This document shows, piece by piece, positions 5,091 through 11,716 of a stretch of DNA of 11,716 nt. The DNA is from Helicobacter sp. GTDB taxonomy: Bacteria; Campylobacterota; Campylobacteria; Campylobacterales; Helicobacteraceae. The first letter of the stretch is position 1; each line of letters begins with the position of its first letter. The DNA is taken from the NCBI RefSeq assembly GCF_029067145.1, contig NZ_JAIEFA010000063.1:1-11716 (forward strand), read 5' to 3'. A model generated the notes under the pieces. That model did not search any database. It was not told the DNA's origin and saw nothing but the letters and a program-made list of their open reading frames with translations. The position numbers and the translations under genes were made by a program.

Positions 5091-6950
5091 TCAATCTTCA
5101 ATATAATTCTTAAGCTTGCGCCCTACTTTTGGGTGTTTTAGCTTTTTAATCGCACTAGATTCTATTTGTCGCACGCGCTCACGCGTTACATTGAGTTCTT
5201 TGCCAATTTCCTCTAAAGTCCTATCGGATTCATCATCAAGCAATCCAAAGCGCATACGAATCACAGCTTTTTCGCGTTCATTGAGCTGGTCTAACACATC
5301 ATCAATTTGGCTTTTTAAATCCTCTTTTAAGATATGGTCCATTGGTCCAACAGAGCTTTTATCTTCTACAAAATCCCCAAACTTTCCGTCTTCACCATTC
5401 CCAATAGGCGCTTCTAAACTAATAGGTTCTTTGGTGATTTTGATGACATTTTTTACCTTATCCACAGGCAGTCCCACGCCCTCTGCGATTTTTTCCAAAT
5501 CCGGCTCTTTACCCTCTTCTTGCAAGAATTTACGCATAATTTTATTAATCCGATTAATCGTTTCAATCATATGGATTGGAATCCGAATCGTGCGCGCTTG
5601 GTCGGCAATGGCACGAGAAATTGCTTGACGAATCCACCAAGTGGCATAGGTAGAAAATTTGTAACCTTTTTTATACTCAAACTTATCTACTGCTTTCATT
5701 AATCCAATGTTGCCTTCTTGAATCAAATCCAAAAATGGCAATCCACGATTTGTGTATCTTTTGGCAATGCTTACGACAAGACGCAAGTTAGATTTTGCCA
5801 TTTTTGCTTTTGCTTTATCAGCAATGTCTTTTCCACGCTTAATTTGCTCTAAAATCTGCTTAAGCTTTTCTGGCTCTAAATCAAAGCTCCCCTCGCTTGC
5901 TGCTTTAGTTTGAAATAATTTCTTAATCTCCATATAAGTAGAAACCATTGTCGCTTCCGGCGCAGCAGCAGTAATGTCTGCCTTGCTCATTTCTGTGATA
6001 TTGTCCAAGATTCTTTTATGGTTATTCAGTAAAATATCATTAAATAAAGGTAATCGGTATTCCAAACGTTTTAATTCTTTTTCAAAGCCTTCATCGCTTT
6101 TAATTGTATTTTCCATTGCTTTGACAAGCTCATTAATCAGTTTGCTTGTAGGTCCTAAGTCTAGCAATTTTTCTTTTAAAAGTTGTTTTTTATGCGCCAA
6201 AGTCAGCAAATACAGCATATCCTCACAACTTTCATTGTCTTTTTCCTGTTCCCAAGTTTTCAACCAATCTTTCTTTGCTTTTTCTAGTGCCTTGAAGCTT
6301 ATTAGCACCTTTTCTACGCGTTTTTGGTCTTTTTTGCTAATTGGTTTTTTAGAATCTTCACCTTTTTCGTTTTCGCCCTCCTCTTCTTCCTCATCGTCCA
6401 AATCTTCTTCTTCGCCCTCCTCTTCGTCATCATCAAAACTTTTAAAAAGCTCTTTGACGCGTCTTTCACGATTAATTAAAGCTTCTTTATAATCCAAAAT
6501 AAAATCAATCAAATAAGGTACAGAACAAATTGCATCTAGGATAATATTCTCGCCTAGTTCAATGTTTTTGCTAAGCTCCACTTCATCTTCGCGAGTCAAA
6601 AGTGGAATCTGTCCCATTTCACGCAGATACATTCTCACAGGGCTATCACTGCGACTCCATTCAAGCAATTCGCGCTCTTTCATAAAGTCAAATTCATCTT
6701 CTAATTCTTCATCTAAAAGACGTTTTTTATCCTCTTTGATTTTTCTTGCGTCATCTTGATTGAGAATTTTTGCTACTTCAGAAGCAGACATCAACTTTCT
6801 ATTGTATTTTTTTGCAAGCTCACTCACTCTTTTAGCCTGCGCAGCGGTAGGAAGTTTGCCCAAAACCTGTGCAATTTTTTCATAAGAAACATATTTGGAT
6901 TCGCTTTGAAACAATTCGTCTAATTGTTGATTGATATTTTTTGCAGACAT
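5091..6950 (-). CDS. rpoD: RNA polymerase sigma factor RpoD (sigma-70 family, primary)
   Basis: The protein is 619 aa from the ATG at 6950, which has a GGAG ribosome-binding site 6 bp upstream; an in-frame TTG at 6962 contains that site and is not a likely start. It directs RNA polymerase to housekeeping promoters. Region 1.1 spans about 1-80, region 1.2 contains SDSPVRMYLREMGQIPLLT (102-120), a very acidic stretch of Asp/Glu lies at 173-199, region 2 runs about 385-460 (RLVVSIAKRYTNRGLPFLDL, then KFSTYATWWIRQAISRA), region 3 about 461-540, and region 4 about 545-619 with the -35-binding helix-turn-helix (EEIGKELNVTRERVRQIESS). The acidic segment and the phrase ICSVPYLIDF match Helicobacter RpoD, though the long lysine-rich N-terminal extension of H. 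pylori RpoD is absent. The gene stands alone, with 118 bp between its stop and the cas9 ATG and a 172-bp upstream gap. Confidence 0.99.
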   Translation of the reverse strand: MSAKNINQQLDELFQSESKYVSYEKIAQVLGKLPTAAQAKRVSELAKKYNRKLMSASEVAKILNQDDARKIKEDKKRLLDEELEDEFDFMKERELLEWSRSDSPVRMYLREMGQIPLLTREDEVELSKNIELGENIILDAICSVPYLIDFILDYKEALINRERRVKELFKSFDDDEEEGEEEDLDDEEEEEGENEKGEDSKKPISKKDQKRVEKVLISFKALEKAKKDWLKTWEQEKDNESCEDMLYLLTLAHKKQLLKEKLLDLGPTSKLINELVKAMENTIKSDEGFEKELKRLEYRLPLFNDILLNNHKRILDNITEMSKADITAAAPEATMVSTYMEIKKLFQTKAASEGSFDLEPEKLKQILEQIKRGKDIADKAKAKMAKSNLRLVVSIAKRYTNRGLPFLDLIQEGNIGLMKAVDKFEYKKGYKFSTYATWWIRQAISRAIADQARTIRIPIHMIETINRINKIMRKFLQEEGKEPDLEKIAEGVGLPVDKVKNVIKITKEPISLEAPIGNGEDGKFGDFVEDKSSVGPMDHILKEDLKSQIDDVLDQLNEREKAVIRMRFGLLDDESDRTLEEIGKELNVTRERVRQIESSAIKKLKHPKVGRKLKNYIED

Positions 6951-7122
6951 AGACAACTCCAAGAAGTAGATAAAACTTAATTTATTTTTAAGCTAATGGA
7001 AAAATTCTGATTGTATCTAAAATTTATAAATTTAAGCTTAAAAAATAAGAGAGATTCTAACATTAATGCAAGAATCAATTCAAAATGTTTTAATAGTGTC
7101 AAATGAATTTAAAAGTTTCCAA
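6951..7122 (-). promoter_or_regulatory. rpoD upstream region with candidate promoters
   Basis: No gene is visible in this 172-bp AT-rich gap. On the minus strand there are two -10 candidates: TACAAT at 7015-7010, giving a 5' leader of roughly 50-55 bases, and TAGAAT at 7059-7054 with TTGAAT 18 bp further upstream. Two overlapping palindromes lie just upstream of the first: AAATTTATAAATTT (7020-7033) and TTTAAGCTTAAA (7031-7042). I see no good terminator for the nitrilase-fold gene that ends at 7123. Confidence 0.4.
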
Positions 7123-7908
7123 TTAAGAACGGAATCTCCAACATTCTTTAATTTCTTTTAAATATTTTTTATCCACTTCGGCAATCAGCAATTCCTCGCG
7201 GTCGCCCAAGCAATCTATCACTTCCCCATTGGGGCAGACAAACAAAGAATCTCCATAAAAATTCCACAAAGTCTTTGTGGGTGTGTCTTCATATTGTCCG
7301 ATTCTGTTTGCGCGCAACACATAACAACTATTCAAAAAAGCTCTCATTTTGATAATGCTACGCCAACGCAAAGAGGAATCAAAGGTAGAAGCACTCGGAA
7401 GCAATACACAATCCACATTCTCGTTTTTAAATTTTAACCAAAACTCATCAAAATGCAATTCATAGCCAAAAAGCACAGAAAATTTAATTCCACCCACGCT
7501 AAAAATCGGAGGGGTTCTAAGAATTTTTGGAGAAGTATTGGCAAAAAACTTCGCCTCATTCCAATGCTCATAAGGCATAAGTTTCTGCGCTCTATAACGC
7601 AAAGCCTTGCCCTTATTGATAATTAGAATTGTTTTAAAAATTTTGCGGGAAACTATTTCTAAAATAGGTGTTACAATGATGATTCCATATTTGCTAGAAA
7701 GCTGCAACAAATTTTCATTTTCTTTGTTGATTTGTTCTAGCCATTGTGATTTTTTATGTCTTTTGGACTCCAAATTTTTAAAAAACGGATTGAGTAAATA
7801 TTCCCCAAAAAGAATAATTTTAGCCTTTGCTTCCACAGCCGCCTTGAGATAAGATTCTATCTCGCTTTGACTTTTATTGTTTGAAAGTTGTAGAGCAGCA
7901 ATTTTCAT
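7123..7908 (-). CDS. Nitrilase-superfamily protein lacking the catalytic cysteine
   Basis: The protein is 261 aa from the ATG at 7908, preceded by AAGGAAA; this ATG overlaps the xseB stop (ATGA), which argues against the longer start at 7947. The alpha-beta-beta-alpha carbon-nitrogen hydrolase fold is recognisable. The catalytic glutamate is E36 in ILFGEYLLNP and the lysine is K109 in YRAQKLMPYEHWNEAKFF. The nucleophile motif, usually like GVLICYD, reads SVLFGYE here: position 148 is glycine, encoded GGC at 7467-7465. PSASTF, RWRSIIKMRAF and ANRIGQYED continue the family pattern, so the frame is intact and alignment around the site looks secure. The family hydrolyses amides or nitriles by a cysteine nucleophile, so this member is probably not a conventional hydrolase. 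No signal peptide is visible, which suggests a cytoplasmic location. It is the last gene of the pflA-xseB cluster. Substrate and role are unknown. Confidence 0.85.
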   Translation of the reverse strand: MKIAALQLSNNKSQSEIESYLKAAVEAKAKIILFGEYLLNPFFKNLESKRHKKSQWLEQINKENENLLQLSSKYGIIIVTPILEIVSRKIFKTILIINKGKALRYRAQKLMPYEHWNEAKFFANTSPKILRTPPIFSVGGIKFSVLFGYELHFDEFWLKFKNENVDCVLLPSASTFDSSLRWRSIIKMRAFLNSCYVLRANRIGQYEDTPTKTLWNFYGDSLFVCPNGEVIDCLGDREELLIAEVDKKYLKEIKECWRFRS

Positions 7909-8150
7909 TGGTTTTCCTTTTTGTATTGCATTTTGAGTTCCTCGCATTGTAATTGCGCATTTTCCAAAATTTTTTGTGCTTTTTGTAGATTTTCCATACC
8001 CTCTTTATAGAACGCTAAACCCTCATTAAGAGTAAGTTCCTCCTCCTCTAATTTTTCTAAGCATTTTGAAATTATACTAAGATAATCTTCAAAGTTCATT
8101 TCCTGATTTTTTATTGCTTTTTGCTTATTTTTTTGTATTTCTTCTCTCAT
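7905..8150 (-). CDS. xseB: Exodeoxyribonuclease VII small subunit
   Basis: This 81-aa, highly charged, helical protein matches the XseB family: the core from about residue 18, NFEDYLSIISKCLEKLEEEE, followed by LTLNEGLAFYKEGMENLQKAQKILENAQ, is the typical helical hairpin. XseB binds several-fold to XseA to form exonuclease VII, which degrades single-stranded DNA in the cytoplasm. XseA is not in this window. The ATG at 8150 overlaps the pflA stop in an ATGA and has AAGGA upstream; a second ATG at 8099 has its purine stretch too close to serve. The stop overlaps the start of the next gene in the same way, so the three genes are translationally coupled. The lysine- and glutamine-rich first 17 residues lie outside the family core. 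Confidence 0.92.
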   Translation of the reverse strand: MREEIQKNKQKAIKNQEMNFEDYLSIISKCLEKLEEEELTLNEGLAFYKEGMENLQKAQKILENAQLQCEELKMQYKKENQ

Positions 8151-10561
8151 GGTTGTCCTTGAGTTTGGGATACATTTGGTGTTTCCAATAAATTTTTAGC
8201 ATCTATACAGAGATTTTTCCAAGGCGATTCCGCTTGGACAGCTTCGCAACGATTATAAGATTCTATCGCGGCATTTTTATCGCCCAATTTGTCATTTAAA
8301 TAGCCTTGTAAATAATAAATTTGAATCTGCTCATTTCCTGAATTGGCGCGAGATTCTACATTTTTGAGCAAATCTAGAGATTCTTGAAATTTACCCTCAC
8401 GATTGAGAGCCTCTATCATACCCAATTCAACCCAAGGGGAATATTCAAAACGTTCATATTGCTTTTGGAGAGCCATTAGTTTGCCTGCATACACTTTAAT
8501 TGCTGTATCGTCTTTGTTTGCAAGGGCTCTTTGTAAGACTTCCTTATAAACTTCAATCATTGGATTGCTATCTTTTAATTTATCTTCCAAAATAGGCAGA
8601 ATCTTAAACGCTTCCTCCCATCTTCCTTGCTTACTCAAAGACATAAATAACACCCAAGCACTATCGTTATATGCGGGATTACTTAACAAGCTCAAGGTAT
8701 CTCTTGCGGCAAGAGCTGCTTTGGGATAATCTTGCATTTCATACTCTACCCACGCCAAACGATAGAGCCAATCCTCTTTATCCGCAGCCGTTTTGGCATT
8801 TTGAGATTCTATTTGAGCAATTTTTTGTGCTGCATTGTATTGCCTATTTTCCCTCAAACAATCCAACATCTGCAATCTTTCCTTGCTTTGTAATGGAATC
8901 CTCTCGGCATACAAACTACCATAATACGCCGCTTCTTTGCAATTTTGCGCCTTGAGAGAATCTCTAGTTAATGCACTAAGGGCATTGAGCAAAATTTCAG
9001 GATTCTCTCCTAATTGACGCTCTAACTCCTCCCTTAAAGCAAAAATTTCTTGATAATTCCCTGTTTCATACAAGGTTTCAGCTTTTTTCTCTAATGCCAT
9101 TTTGGCTTCTTCTTTGCCTTGATAATTTTGCATTACATAATCATAATGTTCTAATCGCTTTGTCGCATTATCCTCATTATAATTCAACAACAAATTATCG
9201 TCTAAATTTTTTACTTCTCGTCGTTCTGCTTCACTTTCTGTTTCTTTAAGCAAAAGTTGATAATATTGGTGCGCTTTTTTGAGATTCCCCGCCTTGTCAA
9301 ACCATATCGCCATACTTTTAAGGAGCGGCAAATACAATGGGTCATCTTTATCCTCCAAAGTCTCAAACATTATTTCTGCCACTTGCGAAGGCACATCTAC
9401 GATTCCAACTTCTGCCCAACCTTGCAACAAATTATAATACTTTGGAATGTCTTTAAGAAAATATTTTGGATTCGCGTCCAAGACATTTTTAAGATACCTT
9501 TGTGCCTCTGCTTTATTTTCTGCCTTGCGATAATAATCCCCAAGCAAAATAGATGCTAAAGAAGCGATTTCTAAATCTGTCGCTTCATTTAAAGCAGATT
9601 CATACATATTCAAAACAACTTTGCGGTCTCCCCTAATATAAAGATTCTCCCCATAATCAAGTCGTGCAAGAAGCTCGTATTTATCGCCTTTGTGTTCGTT
9701 AAAAAGCCTATCATAATAATACTTTGCCTCTTCAAAAAAGTTCATTTTGGCATAAGTCTTTGCCAATATAAATAAAATTTGTGGCACATGAACATCTGTC
9801 GGATAAGCTTCCAGCCAAGCTTTAGCAAGCATCATTGTATCTTCATAATTTTCCTCTTTGCCCAAGCTATCTAATGCAGCAATTTTAAAATATAAAATAT
9901 CACGTTTAAAGATTGTATCAGGATAAAGAACAAGCATTTCTTCTATTGCATTCAAAGCTTCAGTATAGGATTCTTCAGCAATTAAGGATTGTATGTGCAA
10001 AAAAGAATCCTTGTCCATTCCAACTTCATTATTCATCGGGCGCATTTGCACATCTAATGCCCCCACTCTTGGTAAATGTTCCTCAAAAAAAATAGGAAAA
10101 TTCAACCCATTGCTTGGTTGGTCGTTTAAAAATGGAATCTTATTTTCATAACCCAAAATTTGCCAACGTTTGGATTTTTCATTGTGTTCTTGCGGGATAG
10201 GCTGATTAGAGATAAGACTAAATTCTGTATTATAAAGTTTAATTTTTTTGCCATTTTTTGGTTTGATTTTTAAAAAGAATCTCTGCGTATTGTCCTCAAG
10301 ACTTTCTGGCACGATAGAAAAAAATAAAGTCTCGCTGCGTTGAAAACGCGATAATAATGGGGAATCAAATCCGCAAATAATCTCGCTGACTTCAGATGCT
10401 CTATCGTAAGATTCCTCACAAGCAAATGGAGTATTGTCTATTAGGTTTAAAACGGCAAAGTTTCTATTCTCTTCTCTGCCGCTATTGATATAAAATTCTA
10501 ATCCAAAAAAAGAATTTGCTACAAACAATAATAAAAATACTAAGTGATTCTTGCTTTTCAT
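8147..10561 (-). CDS. pflA: Periplasmic TPR protein, PflA-type flagellar motor scaffold
   Basis: The protein is 804 aa with a signal peptide (MKSKNHLVFLLLFVANSFFG, 1-20). An N-terminal beta-rich domain spans about 21-180 and includes C48 and C63, which could form a disulfide; the rest, about 185-790, is a long array of TPR-like helical hairpins. The beginning (LEFYINSGREENRNFAVLNL), the LPRVGALDV linker and the ending AESPWKNLCIDAKNLL resemble C. jejuni PflA, the paralysed-flagellum protein, as I recall it. PflA works with PflB in the periplasmic part of the flagellar motor, forming a scaffold that holds stator units. No other flagellar gene is visible here. The start at 10561 has GGAAA 5 bp upstream, and a TATAAT box lies 25 bp before it. 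Another TPR scaffold protein is the alternative; the match at both ends makes PflA more likely. Confidence 0.83.
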   Translation of the reverse strand: MKSKNHLVFLLLFVANSFFGLEFYINSGREENRNFAVLNLIDNTPFACEESYDRASEVSEIICGFDSPLLSRFQRSETLFFSIVPESLEDNTQRFFLKIKPKNGKKIKLYNTEFSLISNQPIPQEHNEKSKRWQILGYENKIPFLNDQPSNGLNFPIFFEEHLPRVGALDVQMRPMNNEVGMDKDSFLHIQSLIAEESYTEALNAIEEMLVLYPDTIFKRDILYFKIAALDSLGKEENYEDTMMLAKAWLEAYPTDVHVPQILFILAKTYAKMNFFEEAKYYYDRLFNEHKGDKYELLARLDYGENLYIRGDRKVVLNMYESALNEATDLEIASLASILLGDYYRKAENKAEAQRYLKNVLDANPKYFLKDIPKYYNLLQGWAEVGIVDVPSQVAEIMFETLEDKDDPLYLPLLKSMAIWFDKAGNLKKAHQYYQLLLKETESEAERREVKNLDDNLLLNYNEDNATKRLEHYDYVMQNYQGKEEAKMALEKKAETLYETGNYQEIFALREELERQLGENPEILLNALSALTRDSLKAQNCKEAAYYGSLYAERIPLQSKERLQMLDCLRENRQYNAAQKIAQIESQNAKTAADKEDWLYRLAWVEYEMQDYPKAALAARDTLSLLSNPAYNDSAWVLFMSLSKQGRWEEAFKILPILEDKLKDSNPMIEVYKEVLQRALANKDDTAIKVYAGKLMALQKQYERFEYSPWVELGMIEALNREGKFQESLDLLKNVESRANSGNEQIQIYYLQGYLNDKLGDKNAAIESYNRCEAVQAESPWKNLCIDAKNLLETPNVSQTQGQP

Positions 10562-10585
10562 AGATTTCCAAATTTTAAATGTGAA

Positions 10586-10591
10586 ATTATA
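10586..10591 (-). promoter_or_regulatory. pflA promoter -10 box
   Basis: A perfect TATAAT on the minus strand, within AGTATAATTTCAC, sits in the 54-bp gap between the metallophosphoesterase stop and pflA. It would start transcription near 10579, about 18 bases before the ATG. No sigma-54 (-24/-12) or sigma-28 signature is seen, so pflA, xseB and the nitrilase-fold gene may be expressed under the housekeeping sigma factor, alone or together with read-through from upstream. Confidence 0.5.
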
Positions 10592-10615
10592 CTTTCTTTT
10601 CTTTGAAATTTACTT

Positions 10616-11716
10616 TTAGTCTTTTGAAGCTGGAATAAATTCAAAATAACTAATCTCTGCACGCGCCAAAATGCGCATAGGAGGTCCCCAAAATCCCGTG
10701 CCACGATTGACATAAATCTGCGTTGTTGGGCTGTGCTGATACCAACCTGCCAAATAAGGTTGGTCTAGTTTTACAAGGAATTGAAAAGGAAAAATTTGTC
10801 CCCCGTGCGTGTGTCCGCTCAAAATCAAATCCACTTGATGTTCCTCTCGCACCTCAAGAGCAAATTTTGGCTGATGCGCTAACAAAATCAAAGGTTGTGA
10901 TTCTGCTCTATTGTTCAAGGCTTGTTCTAAATTTGGCTCTAAAACTCCGATTCTGCGACCAAATAAATCATACACTCCCGCCAAATTTAACACCACTTCT
11001 TTTTGCCCATTGATACTTTTTATTAATTGCACGCATTCATTTTCCAATGTCTTGATTCCAATAGCTTTTAAGCTTTCAAGCAAGGGCTGGATATTGTGGA
11101 AATATTCGTGATTTCCTGTGATAAAATACACACCCAAAGGAGCTTGAAGCTTGCCAAGCTCTGCAATGGCTTTGGGCACGCGTCCTGCTTCTGTGTCTAT
11201 AATATCACCGGTTAGCACAATAAAATCTGGCTTTAGCGCGTTGGTTTGATTCACAATTTGGCACACGACATTTTCTTCAATCAATCCCCCGATATGCAAG
11301 TCGCTAATTTGCACTGCACTCATTGGTATTTTAAGATTCTTTAATGGAATTTTGACACGCTCTATTTTAGGAGATAATCTCCCCTCTACCAATCCCGTGC
11401 CTAGATAACCTAACGCAAAGATTCCACTTGTAGCATTTAAAGTCCTTTGAAAGAATCCTCTGCGCTCTTGAGAGAATTTTGGAAAAAGCCAAATCATAAG
11501 ACACAACAATAACGCAAGGAATTGATAAACTAACATTGCGACAAACAATACAAATCCTACACCAATAGATAGAGAGGCTAAAAAATATAAACTTTGTGGA
11601 AAATCTACAAAATAACGCGCCGCAAAATAAATCACAACTCCCAAAAAATTAAAAATCAAAAAAGTTTTCAACACCAAAAGCGGAATTTTTAATTTGACGA
11701 TTTTTTTAATAAAGAA
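10616..11716 (-). CDS. Membrane-anchored metallophosphoesterase, 5' end uncertain
   Basis: The frame ends at 10616 and stays open to the right edge. The first usable codon inside the window is a TTG at 11677 with no ATG near it, and the residues before it (KKIVKLKIPLLVLKTF) look like genuine coding sequence, so the true start is probably beyond the window. Counting from that TTG there are 353 residues. Several hydrophobic segments at about 5-24, 30-64 and 84-97 suggest an inner-membrane anchor. The calcineurin-like domain follows with all metal-binding motifs: D126 and H128 in QISDLHIGG, D158 in LTGDIID, N189 and H190 in TGNHEYF, H268 in LAHQPKFA, and H289 and H291 in SGHTHGGQ. This resembles the YaeI-like group of phosphodiesterases. 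The substrate cannot be told from sequence; catalysis appears intact. The active site lies on the C-terminal side of the membrane segments. Confidence 0.87.
   Translation of the reverse strand, partial: FFIKKIVKLKIPLLVLKTFLIFNFLGVVIYFAARYFVDFPQSLYFLASLSIGVGFVLFVAMLVYQFLALLLCLMIWLFPKFSQERRGFFQRTLNATSGIFALGYLGTGLVEGRLSPKIERVKIPLKNLKIPMSAVQISDLHIGGLIEENVVCQIVNQTNALKPDFIVLTGDIIDTEAGRVPKAIAELGKLQAPLGVYFITGNHEYFHNIQPLLESLKAIGIKTLENECVQLIKSINGQKEVVLNLAGVYDLFGRRIGVLEPNLEQALNNRAESQPLILLAHQPKFALEVREEHQVDLILSGHTHGGQIFPFQFLVKLDQPYLAGWYQHSPTTQIYVNRGTGFWGPPMRILARAEISYFEFIPASKD

Noticed and set aside
5116..6492. Two long plus-strand open frames (170 and 172 codons) opposite rpoD.
   Set aside because: They are antisense to a conserved gene, serine-rich because they mirror the acidic and lysine-rich rpoD codons, and have no recognisable domain.
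7909..7947. A longer nitrilase-fold protein beginning at 7947.
   Set aside because: The extra 13 residues overlap xseB and do not fit the family, while the ATG at 7908 has AAGGAAA upstream and an ATGA coupling to xseB.

Overview
The window most likely comes from an AT-rich member of the genus Helicobacter (Campylobacterota). The sigma-70 factor, the PflA-type flagellar scaffold protein and the Campylobacter jejuni-like Cas9, repeat and tracrRNA all point there. Species cannot be fixed from sequence alone. All protein genes lie on the minus strand; the CRISPR array and tracrRNA lie on the plus strand and run towards them.

Left part (1-4973): a complete, compact type II-C CRISPR-Cas locus. From left to right it holds an array with four 30-bp spacers and 36-bp repeats (1-297), a leader-like spacer region (298-396), a tracrRNA with a 26-nt anti-repeat (397 to about 470), and cas2, cas1 and cas9 on the minus strand. 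No cas4 or csn2 is present, as expected for II-C. Each repeat appears to carry its own promoter at its 3' end, so each crRNA should be made by its own short transcript. The tracrRNA folds like that of C. jejuni, with compensatory changes in stem, pseudoknot and anti-repeat. Cas9 keeps all RuvC and HNH residues but has a charged insertion in its recognition lobe, and it differs from C. jejuni Cas9 at two of the four PAM-contacting positions I recall. It may therefore read a different PAM.

Middle (5091-7122): rpoD, the housekeeping sigma factor, with the acidic segment and region 1.2 sequence typical of Helicobacter, and an AT-rich 172-bp upstream region with candidate promoters and palindromes.

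Right part (7123-11716): a translationally coupled cluster pflA - xseB - nitrilase-fold gene, joined by 4-bp ATGA overlaps. PflA is a periplasmic TPR protein of the flagellar motor, XseB is the small subunit of exonuclease VII, and the third gene is a nitrilase-superfamily protein in which the catalytic cysteine is replaced by glycine. Upstream lies a membrane-anchored metallophosphoesterase whose reading frame runs off the right edge.

The main biological interest is the CRISPR locus: crRNA and tracrRNA in tandem on one strand, a decayed first repeat that keeps only its promoter end, an orphan promoter in the last repeat firing towards the tracrRNA, and a Cas9 with altered PAM-contact residues. 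The cysteine-less nitrilase is a second point of interest.
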